From positions 30,185,714 through 30,249,713 of the forward strand of contig CM067316.1 in the NCBI GenBank assembly GCA_034231615.1: a stretch of 64,000 bases of DNA. Direction: 5' to 3'. The stretch comes from Meghimatium bilineatum (lineage: Eukaryota > Mollusca > Gastropoda > Stylommatophora > Philomycidae). Below the pieces are notes generated by a model. It saw only the letters and a list, made by a program, of their open reading frames with translations. It had not been told where the DNA came from and did no database searches. Shown here one piece after another: positions 15,301-27,139 of the stretch. Every line of letters starts with the position of its first letter. Positions within the stretch are counted from its first letter, which is position 1. The translations under genes were made by a program, and so were the position numbers.

Positions 15301-18300
15301 ACTCGTTGTATTCTGGGACATTACTCATAAATTCATTGTACTGAAGCTTACTACACTAGAAATAACTGTATTCTGGCCTATTACACATGATTTCGTTGTA
15401 TTGGAGCTTAATACGTCAGAACACTGGCGTATAAACACGAATTGGGTGTACTGCAGTTTAGTACGCCAAAACTCGTTGTATTCTGGAATATTACTCACAA
15501 ATTCATTGTACTGAAGCTTACTACACTAGAATTGAGTGTATTCTGGCCTATTACACATGATTTCGTTGTAGTGCAGCTTAATACTTCAGAACACTGTCGT
15601 ATTACACATGAATTGGGTGTATTGCAGTTTACTACGTCACAACTCGTTGTATTCTGGCATATTACTCACAAATTCATTGTACTGAAGCTTACTACACTAG
15701 AATTGAGTGTATTCCGCCCTATTACACATTCTTTCGTTGTAGTGCAGCTTAATACGTCAGAACACTGGCGTATTAAACACGAATTGGGAGTATTGCAGTT
15801 TAGTACGCCAAAACTCGTTGTATTCTGGCATATTACTCACAAATTCATTGTACTGAAGCTTACTACACTAGAATTGAGTGTATTCCGCCCTATTACACAT
15901 GATTTCGTTGTAGTGCAGCTTAATACTTCAGAACACTGTCGTATTACACACGAATTGGGTGTATTGCAGTTTAGTACGCCAAAACTCGTTGTATTTTGGA
16001 ATATTACTCACAAATTCATTGTACTGAAGCTTACTACACTAGAATTGAGTGTATTCTGGCCTATTACACATGATTTCGTTGTAGTGCAGCTTAATACTTC
16101 AGAACACTGTCGTATTACACATGAATTGGATGTATTGCAGTTTACTACGTCACAACTCGTTGTATTCTGGCATATTACTCACAAATTCATTGTACTGAAG
16201 CTTTCTACACTAGAATTGAGTGTATTCTGGCCCATTACACATGATTTCGTTGTATTGCAGCTTAATACTTCAGAACACTGGCGTATTAAACACGAATTGG
16301 GAGTACTGCAGTTTAGTACGCCAAAACTCGTTGTATTCTGGCATATTACTCACAAATTCATTGTACTGAAGCTTACTACACTAGAATTGAGTGTATTCTG
16401 GCCTATTACACATGATTTCGTTGTAGTGCAGCTTAATACTTCAGAACACTGTCGTATTACACATGAATTGGATGTATTGCAGTTTACTACGTCACAACTC
16501 GTTGTATTCTGGCATATTACTCACAAATTCATTGTACTGAAGCTTTCTACACTAGAATTGAGTGTATTCTGGCCCATTACACATGATTTCGTTGTATTGC
16601 AGCTTAATACTTCAGAACACTGGCGTATTAAACACGAATTGGGAGTATTGCAGTTTAGTACGCCAAAACTCGTTGTATTCTGGGATATTACTCACAAATT
16701 CATTGTACTGAAGCTTACTACACTAGAATTGAGTGTATTCTGCCCTATTACACATGATTTCGTTGTATTGCAACATAATACGTCAGAACACTGTCGTATT
16801 ACACATGAATTGGATGTATTGCAGTTTACTACGTCACAACTCGTTGTATTCTGGCATATTACTCACAAATTCATTGTTCTGAAGCTTTCTACACTAGAAT
16901 TGAGTGTATTCTGGCCCATTACACATGATTTCGTTGTATTGCAGCTTAATACTTCAGAACACTGGCGTATTAAACACGAATTGGGAATATTGCAGTTTAG
17001 TACGCCAAAACTCATTGTATTCTGGCATATTAATCATAAATTCATTGCACTGAAGCTTACTACACTAGAATTGAGTGTACACTAGCCTATTGCACATGAT
17101 TCCGTTGTATTGCAGCTTAATACATCACAACACTGGCGTATCACATACGAATTGGGTGTATTCCAGTTTAGTACGCCAAAACTCGTTGTATTCTGGCATA
17201 TTACTCACACATTCATTGTACTGAAGCTTACTACACTAGAATTGAGTGTATTCTGGCCTATTACACATGATTTCGTTGTAGTGCAGCTTAATACGTCAGA
17301 ACACTGGCGTATTAAACACGAATTGGGAGTATTGCAGTTTAGTACGCCAAAACTCGTTGTATTCTGGCATATTACTCACAAATTCATTGTACTGAAGCTT
17401 ACTACACTAGAATTGAGTGTATTCCGCCCTATTACACATGATTTCGTTGTAGTGCAGCTTAATACTTAAGAACACTGTCGTATTACACACGAATTGGGTG
17501 TATTGCAGTTTAGTACGCCAAAACTCGTTGTATTTTGGAATATTACTCACAAATTCATTGTACTGAAGCTTACTACACTAGAATTGAGTGTATTCTGGCC
17601 TATTACACATGATTTCGTTGTAGTGCAGCTTAATACTTCAGAACACTGTCGTATTACACATGAATTGGATGTATTGCAGTTTACTACGTCACAACTCGTT
17701 GTATTCTGGCATATTACTCACAAATTCATTGTACTGAAGCTTTCTACACTAGAATTGAGTGTATTCTGGCCCATTACACATGATTTCGTTGTATTGCAGC
17801 TTAATACTTCAGAACACTGGCGTATTAAACACGAATTGGGAGTATTGCAGTTTAGTACGCCAAAACTCGTTGTATTCTGGGATATTACTCACAAATTCAT
17901 TGTACTGAAGCTTACTACACTAGAATTGAGTGTATTCTGCCCTATTACACATGATTTCGTTGTATTGCAACATAATACGTCAGAACACTGTCGTATTACA
18001 CATGAATTGGATGTATTGCAGTTTACTACGTCACAACTCGTTGTATTCTGGCATATTACTTACAAATTCATTGTACTGAAGCTTTCTACACTAGAATTGA
18101 GTGTATTCTGGCCCATTACACATGATTTCGTTGTATTGAAGCTTAATACTTCAGAACACTGGCGTATTAAACACGAATTGGGAGTATTGCAGTTTAGTAC
18201 GCCAAAACTCATTGTATTCTGGCATATTAATCATAAATTCATTGCACTGAAGCTTACTACACTAGAATTGAGTGTACACTAGCCTATTGCACATGATTCC

Positions 18301-18899
18301 GTTGTAGTGCAGCTTAATACAGCACAACACTGGCGTATCACATACGAATTGGGTGTATTCCAGTTTAGTACGCCAAAACTCGTTGTATTCTGGCATATTA
18401 CTCACACATTCATTGTACTGAAGCTTACTACACTAGAATTGAGTGTATTCTGGCCTATTACACATGATTTCGTTGTAGTGCAGCTTAATACGTCAGAACA
18501 CTGGCGTATTAAACACGAATTGGGAGTATTGCAGTTTAGTACGCCAAAACTCGATGTATTCTGGCATATTACTCACAAATTCATTGTACTGAAGCTTACT
18601 ACACTAGAATTGAGTGTATTCTGCCCTATTACACATGATTTCGTTGTAGTGCAGCTTAATACTTCAGAACACTGTCGTATTACACACGAATTGGGTGCAT
18701 TGCAGTTTACTACGTCACAACTCGTTGTATTCTGGCATATTACTCACAAATTCATTGTACTGTAGCTTTCTACACTAGAATTGAGTGTATTCTGGCCCAT
18801 TACACATGATTTCGTTGTATTGCAGCTTAATACTTCAGAACACTGGCGTATTAAACACGAATTGGGAGTATTGCAGTTTAGTACGCCAAAACTCGTTGT

Positions 18900-21800
18900 A
18901 TTCTGGCATATTACTCACAAATTGGGTGTAGTGCAGCTTATTACACCAGATATTTTATTCTGGACACACGAGTTTGGTGTATTGTAGCTTACTACGTCAG
19001 AATTCGGTGTATTCTGCCATATTTCACTAATTCAATGTACTGAAAGCTTACTCCACTAGAATTGAGTGCATTCTGGCCTAATACACATGATTTCGTTGTT
19101 TTGCAGCTTACTTCGTCAGAACACTGCCGTATTACACACAAATTAGGTGTCTTGCTGTTTAGTACGTCAAAACTCGGTGTATTCTGGCATATTACTCACA
19201 AATTCATTGTACTGAAGCTTACTACACTAGAAATGAGTGTATTCTGGCCTATTACACATGATTTCGTTGTAGTGCAGCTTAATACGTCAGAACACTGGCG
19301 TATTAAACACGAATTGGGAGTATTGCAGTTTAGTATGCCAAAACTCGTTGTATTCTGGCATATTACTCACAAATTCATTGTACTGAAGCTTACTACACTA
19401 GAATTGAGTGTATTCTAGCCTATTGCACATGATTTCGTTGTATTTCAGATTAATACGTCAGAACAATGGCGTATTACACAAGAATTGGGTGTATTGCAGT
19501 TTAGTACGCCAAAACTCATTGTATTCTGGGATATTACTCATAAATTCATTGTACTGTAGCTTACTACAATAGAATTAAGTGTATTCTGGTCTATTACACA
19601 TGATTTCGTTGTATTGCAGCTAAATACGTCAGAATACTGGCGTATAAACACGAATTGGGTGTACTGCAGTTTAGTACGCCAAAACTCGTTGTATTCTGGG
19701 ACATTACACATAAATTCATTGTACTGAAGCTTACTACACTAGAATTGAGTGTATTCCGCCATATTACACATGATTTCGTTGTAGTGCAGCTTAATACTTC
19801 AGAACACTGTCGTATTAAACACGAATTGGGAGTATTGCAGTTTAGTACGCCAAACCTCGTTGTATTCTGGCATATTACTCACAAATTCATTGCACTGAAG
19901 CTTACTACACTAGAATTGAGTGTATTCTATCCTATTGCACATGGTTTCGTTGTATTGCAGATTAATACGTCAGAACACTGGCGTATTACACTAGAATTGG
20001 GTGTATTGCAGTTTAGTACGCCAAAACTCGTTGTATTCTGGGAAATTACTCACAAATTCATTGTACTGAAGCTTACTACACTAGAATTGAGCGTATTCTG
20101 CCCTATTACACATGATTTCGTTGTACTGCAGCTTAATACGTCAGAACACTGGCGTATTACACAAGAATTGGGAGTATTGCAGTTTAGTACGCCAAAACTC
20201 GTTGTATTCTGGGACATTACACATACATTCATTGTACTGAAGCTTACTACACTAGAATTGAGTGTATCCCGCCATATTACACATGATTTCGTTGTAGTGC
20301 AGCTTAATACTTCAGAACACTGTATACACACGAATTGTGTGTACTGCAGTTTAGTACGCCAAAACTCGTTGTATTCTGGAATATTACTCACAAGTTCATT
20401 GCACTGAAGCTTACTACACTAGAATTGAGTGTATTCTACCCTATTACACATGATTTCGTTGTATTGCAGCATAATACGTCAGAACACTGCGTATTACACA
20501 AGAATTGGGAGTATTGCAGTTTAGTACGCCAAAACTCGTTGTATTCTGGGACATTACTCATAAATTCCTTGTACTGAAGCTTACTACAGTAGAAGTCTGT
20601 GTATTCTGGCCTTTTACACATGATTTCGTTGTATTGCAGCTTAATACGTCAGAACACTGTATACACACGAATTGTGTGTACTGCAGTTTAGTACGCCAAA
20701 ACTCGTTGTATTCTGGAATATTACTCACAAGTTCATTGCACTGAAGCTTACTACACTAGAATTGAGTGTATTCTACCCTATTACACATGATTTCGTTGTA
20801 TTGCAGCATAATACGTCAGAACACTGCGTATTACACAAGAATTGGGAGTATTGCAGTTTAGTACGCCAAAACTCGTTGTATTCTGGGACATTACTCATAA
20901 ATTCATTGTACTGAAGCTTACTACACTAGAAATAAGTGTATTCTGGCCTATTACACATGATTTCGTTGTATTGCAGCTTAATACGTCAGAACACTGGCGT
21001 ATTACAACAGAATTGTGTGTATTGCAGTTTAGTACGCCAAAACTTGTTGTATTCTGGTATTATTACTCACAAATTCATTGTACTGAAGCTTACTACACTA
21101 GAATTGAGTGTATTCTGGCCTATTACACATGATTTCGTTGTAGTGCAGCGTAATACGTCAGAACACTGGCGTATTAAACACGAATTGGGAGTATTGCAGT
21201 TTAGTACGCCAAAACTCGTTGTATTCTGGCATATTACTCACAAATTCATTGTACTAAAGCTTACTACACTAGAATTGAGTGTATTCTGCCCTATTACACA
21301 TGATTTCGTTGTAGTGCAGCTTAATACGTCAGAACACTGGCGTATTAAACACGAATTGGGTGTATTGCAGTTTACTACGTCACAACTCGTTGTATTCTGG
21401 CATATTACTCACAAATTCATTGTACTGAAGCTTACTACACTATAATTGAGTGTATTATAGCCTATTGCACACGATTTCGTTGTTTTGCAGCTTAATACTT
21501 CAGAATACTGGCGTATTACACACACATTAGGTCTCTTGCTGTTTAATACGTCAAAACTCGGTGTATTCTGGCATATTACTCACAAATTGGGTGTAGTGCA
21601 GCTTATTACACCAGATATTTTATTCTGGACATACGAGTTTGGTGTATTGTAGCTTACTACGTCAGAATTCGGTGTATTCTGCCATATTTCACTAATTCAA
21701 TGTACTGAAAGGTTACTCCACTAGAATTGAGTGCATTCTGGCCTAATACACATGATTTCGTTGTTTTGCAGCTTACTTCGTCAGAACACTGGCGTATTAC

Positions 21801-23580
21801 ACACAAATTAGGTGTCTTGCTGTTTAGTACGTCAAAACTCGGTGTATTCTGGCATATTACTCACAAATTCATTGTACTGACGCTTACTACACTAGAATTG
21901 GGTGTATTCTGGCCTATTACACATGATTTCGTTGTATTGCAGCTTAATACGTCAGAACACTGGCGTATTACACACAAATTAGGTTTCTTGCTGTTTAGTA
22001 CATCAAAACTCGGTGTATTCTGGCATATTACTCACAAATTCATTGTACTGAAGCTTACTACACTAGAATTTAGTGTATTCTGGCCTATTACATATGATTT
22101 CGTTGTATTGCAGCTTAATACGTTAGAACACGGGCGTATTACACACTAATTAAGTCTCTTGTTTTTTAGAACGTTAAAACTTGGTGTATTCTGGCATATT
22201 ACTCACAAATTGGTGCACTGAAGCTTACGCCACTAGAATTGAGTGTATTCTAACATATTACACATGATTTCGTTGTATTGCAGCTTAACACTTCAGAATA
22301 CTAGCGTATTACACACAAATCAAGTATCTTTCTGTTTAGTACGTCAAACCTCGGTGTATTCTAGCACATTACTAACAAATTGGGTGTACTGCAGCATACT
22401 ACACCAGAAATTGTATTCTGAACACACGAGTTTGGTGTATTTTAGCTTACTTCGCCAGAACTCGGTATATTCTGGCATATTACTCACAAATTGGGTGTAG
22501 TGCAGTTTATTACATCAGAAATTTTATTCTGGACACACGAGTTTGGTGTATTGTATCTTACTACGTCAGAACTGGGTGTATTCTGCCATATTACTCACAA
22601 ATTCTATGTACTGAAGCTTACTACACTAGAATTGGGTGTATTCTGGCCTATTACACATGAATTCGTTGTATTGCAGCTAAATACTTTAGAACTCTGGCGT
22701 ATTACACACACATTAGGTCTCTTGCTGTTTAGAACGTTAAAACTCGGTGTATTCTGGCATATTACTCACAAATTGGTTGCACTGAAGCTTACTCCACTAG
22801 AATTGAGTGTATTCTAGCCTATTACAGATGATTTCGTTGTATTGCAGCTTAATACTTCAGAATACTGGCGTATTACACACAAATTAGGTGTCTTGCTGTT
22901 TAGTACGTCAAAACTCGGTGTATTCTGGCATATTACTCACAAATTGCATGTAGTGCAGCTTATTACACCAGAAATTTTATTCTGGACACACGATTTTGGT
23001 ATATTGTAGCTTACTACGTCAGAACTCGGTGTATTCTGCCATATTACTCACAAATTCAATGTACTGAAGCTTACTCCACTAGAATTGAATGCATTCTGGC
23101 CTAATACACATGATTTAGTTGTTTTGCAGCTTACTTCGTCAGAACACTGGCGTATTACACACAAATTAGGTCTCTTGCTGTATAGTACGTCAAAACTCGG
23201 TGTATTCTAGCATATTATTCACAAATTCATTGTACTGAAGCTTACTACACTAGAATTAGGTGTATTCTGGCCTATTACACATGATTTTGTTGTATTGCAG
23301 CTTAATACGTTAGAACACGGGCGTATTACAGACAAATTAAGTCTCTTGCTGTTTAGTACGTGAAAACTCGGTGTATTATGGCATATTACTCACAAATTGG
23401 GTGTAGTGCAGCTTATTACACCAGAAAATTTATTCTCGACACACGGGTTTGGTGTATTGTAGCTTACTACGTCAGAACTGGGTGTATTCTGCCATATTAC
23501 TCACAAATTCAATGTACTGAAGCTTACACCACTAGAATTGAGTGCATTCTGGCCTATGCCACATGATTTCATTGTATTGG
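18900..23580. repeat. Diverged edge of the satellite array
   Basis: The same X/Y 30-bp subunits continue, but they are more diverged and arranged differently. Monomers here carry subunits rarely seen in the core, such as GTCTTGCTGTTTAGTACG, and a shortened GGACACACGAGTTTGGTG unit, so local periods exceed 171 bp. A variant cluster at 18,921-19,200 recurs at 21,586-21,865, an offset of 2,665 bp. A two-monomer block at about 20,323 is repeated 337 bp further on. Recognisable subunits stop at about 23,580. Loss of homogeneity toward the edge is the usual behaviour of satellites maintained by unequal exchange. Confidence 0.92.
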
Positions 23581-23599
23581 TGTCTTAGTCTTATTTAAA

Positions 23600-24080
23600 G
23601 GTAGGTATGTATCTAAGTACGTTAAAACTGTTGGGCACCAAATTATAATGTATGTAACTCTAAAGACTACGCTCTCGGCGCCAATGAATTTTTTTTTAAT
23701 AGCCATAGTTCGTTATATACAACATATGTGATATTGTTAGATATCACTACTGACATATTTGCTTGATAACGAGATGACAAACAGATTTCAAAATTACTTA
23801 CGTAAAACGCAGGTTTATATATCGCTTCAATGAGACACGATAGACTATAGCTAAAACTAGTAGGTAATGAATGATGCGCAAACAAGAAATCATACAAATT
23901 ACAGTGCACAAATCATATTGAACGTTACAACCAAACAATCTTTATCAAGACAAAAAAAACATCAAAAGACGACGAATACAAAAATTACCACAACATTCAA
24001 CGGAAATATGGATCAGATGCCGGAAGGTGAGAAAGTACATAAAAACGTAAATATATGTGGAAACGAAACGAACCAAAAGA
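23600..24080. other. Satellite-to-unique transition, no gene seen
   Basis: The last satellite subunits fade at about 23,580. What follows is AT-rich sequence with no recognisable coding similarity. The right part could be the 3' end of the Penelope-like element read on the minus strand, but I cannot show this. Confidence 0.5.
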
Positions 24081-24480
24081 TGAGTAAATGACGGAACAAA
24101 AATAATAAAGACAAAGACCACACCAACCCAGTACTAGACATAAGAGTGGTCGGAATTGAGTCCACAAGGCTTGAGTGTACCATATTAAAAAATGAGACGA
24201 TTTTCTAGAGCGTACCTAGATCTATTATCGGCGGTGCAAGATCTGATGGCGGTGACCTGAATATCAAAAGCACCATGATGATCATCGCTGATGAATTGTG
24301 TGCCCACAGGAGTGGGTGTTCTGTGCTTGATGGAATGAAGATGGTTACAAAAGCAATCGCCCAATCGTAGGCCGGTTTCCCCGATGTACTGTTTGCCACA
24401 GCGTTTACATATGATCACGTAAATGACATTACGGGATTCACATGTAAAGGCCTCATCGATGGAGAAAGTGGGCTTGGGAA
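24080..24480 (-). pseudogene. Penelope-like element, C-terminal GIY-YIG endonuclease remnant
   Basis: Read on the minus strand from about 24,475, the translation carries a Cys-containing linker followed by VIYVIICKRC, GKQYIGETG and LGDCFCNHLHSIKH, then further down SRYALENRLIF. This is the arrangement of the GIY-YIG nuclease at the C-terminus of Penelope-like retroelements, which cuts the target DNA during retrotransposition. The frame is interrupted by TAA at 24,185-24,187, where the family has Lys. It continues in the same frame through GTLKPCGLNSDHSYV to a TAG at about 24,140 where Trp is expected. The reverse transcriptase portion was not found, so this is a truncated dead copy. The family assignment rests on recognised motifs and was not searched. 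Confidence 0.8.
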
Positions 24481-24489
24481 ATTAAATGG

Positions 24490-24975
24490 AGCGCATCAAG
24501 AATTGGTAGAATTGTATTCTTCTTCTATGAATACCTCTAATATGCGGTTGATTCAAAAATGTGTCGCGTGGACTACTAAGTCTTAGACTATTAATAACGT
24601 TTATATCATCTCTCTGATATATATATCAACGAGCTCTCCGACTGTTATCATGGTAGTAATGAATTATTTTTCTGCTGTGCATACGATAATAAAATATCGC
24701 TATATTGAGTCATTATAATGATATCCACTTAGATAAACGGTAATATTAAAACCGCGCATCTGATCGAGTGTCAGCGTTTCCTACTTACTGTGTAATTACA
24801 CGATCAATAGTACTGCGGGGACTTCGTAATTCGAACGCAGACACAACGATTACATTTTATTGCCACGGGGAACATTATCTATAGTCTTTTCCCAGGTGGT
24901 CTGTGATCCACTCTTGCTGTTAAGCGTATGTCCTTAGAGTATTAGAGCTAGAGCTTTCGTTCTGAAGCAAGATGC
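24490..24975. other. AT-rich intergenic sequence
   Basis: No convincing coding, RNA or repeat signal was seen. The part nearest 24,490 may be further Penelope-like sequence too decayed to recognise. Confidence 0.4.
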
Positions 24976-25260
24976 GTGGCATCCACTATGCTATCACCGT
25001 GTCTGTTCAGGATGTCCCTGACGTTTTCTATCCATCTTTTCCCTGGTCTCTGGCTTTGTACCCTGATCTCATTTGGTTATATTCTTGTACGGGCAACTTT
25101 TCGTGATGCATTTTTATAATATGGCCAAACCACTTTATCTGTTCTATCTCTATGTAATCTGTACAAGATATTATACCTATTCTTTCCCTGATATATTCAT
25201 TTCGTAATCTATCAAGCCTGGTAACCTCAGCAGCTTTCCTCACGCATTTCATCTCACGTC
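24975..25260 (-). pseudogene. LINE ORF2 C-terminal fragment
   Basis: The minus-strand translation contains EVTRLDRLRNEYIRERIGI and then IEQIKWFGHIIKMHHEKLP. These are the post-RT 'rRNE.IRe' and 'WFGHv.Rm' segments typical of the C-terminus of APE-type LINE polyproteins. The usual GRPR-rich segment that follows is degenerate. There is no RT core nearby in the same orientation, so this is a short stranded fragment. Confidence 0.75.
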
Positions 25261-25525
25261 TCTATCTTTCTATAATGTGAAGATGAGAGATACCAGGTTT
25301 GGCACTGGTAACACAGTGTTCGCAGAAATATACTGTAGATAATTTGTCTCTTGACTTCCATCTCGATCTTGGAATGAAGAAGTAGTGGTGACCATTGGTA
25401 TTTTACTGCATTTGCCTTTTGACATCTTATCTCTATTTCTCTATCGAGTCTTCCATTTTCTGTAAAAATACTACAGAGATATTTGAACTCTTGTTATTTT
25501 TTTACTCCTATAATTGTAACAGGAT

Positions 25526-25640
25526 GAGCACCCAGTATCCCTTGAGCCAACGGCTCGTACAGAGTGAGCACCTCTGTTCCCTTGAGACCCAATTGTTCCT
25601 ACAGTGTGAGCCCCGTTGCCCTTTGAGCAAAACGGTTGAT
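25526..25640. repeat. Short tandem repeat, about 3 x 42 bp
   Basis: Three imperfect units each start GAGC(A/C)CC and contain CCCTTGAG, followed by a variable part ending near ACAG(A/T)GT. They lie back to back. No function is apparent. Confidence 0.6.
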
Positions 25641-25649
25641 GAGAAAAAA

Positions 25650-27130
25650 TCGTTTTGAAAATAACTGAGTATAAAGGCGACCACAGGTCTGGTCTGCCTC
25701 CTGGGAAACGCAATTAGCATCAAAGCTTCTCGTTGAGAAATATCCTCTGAACAGTTACATAACCGATAGGTAAACTTAGCGATACAATATAACGGGTGCA
25801 AAGACTTTTGTCAAATACATGCGGTTCACCGAAGAATTCCCCGCTCGGCTAAGACCAGGTGCCTAGACGAATATCACACCATTCGAATGTACCGGGAAAA
25901 CTACGTAACGTTGCAATTGATCTAGCAGGTCTTACGGAAGAAATAGGCCTAGGACAAGTCAACTGACCATAGATTGGGAGACTGTTAATTGAGCTGAGGA
26001 CCAGGTGTTTTACCCAGAAGTAATTAGATTGCGTATGTATTAGAATGTAATGTCAAGCCTGACCTTTGATGTCAATGTGTTAAGGTCATATAAAGTTTGA
26101 GAAGTTTGAACATCAGTGACAGTTAGTGACTACAGAGGGGCGTTCCTAATTTAGAGACAGGAGCTTTACATGTTTGTATGAGGGATTCTAGGAATATGCT
26201 AAAAAAAGACCAATGAGAGAGAATGTCTCAAAATATAGTTGAAGATATTCTATCTTAGAGAGAAGATAGGCGGGACTATCTTCGTGAGATAAAAGAGGAT
26301 GTATTTGTATGATACAGGACTCTCGGTAGGGGACTTCACCCCAGAAGCGCTCTGGGACTCACACTCTGACTCGCTGACTCTCGACTAGGACACCGGTCCT
26401 GGTCTTACGTCAGCCCTTAGTAACTCAAGAGTTCGACTAGACTCCAGGCTCTCACTCTGGACTAGGACTTCGGAGGATTAGACGGAGGATTCGAGTGGAC
26501 TCTGAGCTCTGATCTCCTGTCCCGTGTCTTGTCTAGTGAAGACACAATGTTTGAGACTACTACTTGAGACTGGAGTTGAATGGACACAGTCCCCACGAGA
26601 AATAGATAATTCAGTCAGTTCTAGGAGTCCGTTCCTAGGACTTAGTTTAGCAGCCAAGAAACCGAAGAAACAAACCACAGGGTTCGTATATCTAGTCGCA
26701 AGTCAGATGCAAGTTAAGCTGGCTAGAATACAGTGTTCGCTAGTTAGCGTAGACTTAGAGAGATAGTTGATGTCTCTGTGATTTCACGTGTAAGGTGTAT
26801 AATTACTAGATCAGGTTGTGTGGATTCCAAGATAAGTTAGAACTCGGCCAGTTCACAAGTTGTCTTAGAGTTACAGAGACGTTTTGAAACCTGTGATTTC
26901 ATGATTTCAATGCATATAATTGCTGGTAATTGTTTCTTGTCACTGTAAATAAACTGTGTTGGCGATCTCTCGAGGAGAGACGCCACAAAATATACTCTTG
27001 AGACTTGGTTGCTTGCTGTTAACGAGTTATACGTATAACATGAGAGGATTGATTGGTCGTGATAGTTCACAAGTCATCCACAGGTACTAAGCTGGGCACG
27101 GCACCAGTATTCCAGCAAGTTCCCTACGAG
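25650..27130. other. Unassigned sequence, possible LTR-like segment
   Basis: No gene was recognised. From about 26,310 to 26,530 the sequence is rich in GACTC/CTCTGACTC motifs, like a GC-richer untranslated leader. An AATAAA occurs at about 26,949 and is followed about 20-35 bp later by an imperfect CTCTCGAGGAGAG palindrome and CGCCACA. A solitary LTR is one possibility, but I found no matching second LTR, primer-binding site or terminal TG...CA pair that I could defend. Confidence 0.25.
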
Positions 27131-27139
27131 ATGCAGAAA

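Larger units (their letters stand above)
1..18900. repeat. 171-bp satellite array, homogeneous core
   Basis: About 110 tandem monomers of 171 bp (170 in some) fill this stretch, and the array continues beyond the left edge. Each monomer is built from subunits of about 30 bp that begin GTATT or GTACT. Two types alternate: X (GTATTCTGG...) and Y (GTATTGCAG... or GTACTGAAG...). A typical monomer at 10,756-10,926 reads X 30, Y 30, short X 21, Y 30, X 30, Y 30. That is three 60-bp X-Y pairs with one X missing 9 bp internally; 170-bp monomers have lost one more base. The monomer size is close to nucleosomal repeat length, as in many centromeric satellites. I saw no interrupting transposon. Frames of up to 618 codons (9,250-11,106) are by-products of the repeat. 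A centromeric or heterochromatic role is inferred, not shown. Confidence 0.97.

Noticed and set aside
1..18900. CENP-B box in the satellite (TTTCGTTGTATTGCAGC)
   Set aside because: It has the TTCG and the central A but lacks the CGGG half, so it does not meet the box consensus as I know it.
147..22817. Dozens of long open frames in the satellite as protein-coding genes
   Set aside because: They restate one 57-codon period, begin at TTG or GTG and not ATG, occur in several frames and on both strands, and shift frame wherever a monomer is 170 bp.
1..23580. CRISPR-like array (regular ~30-bp repeats)
   Set aside because: All units are related to each other with no unique spacers, no cas genes are present, and the context is clearly eukaryotic. 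It is a satellite.
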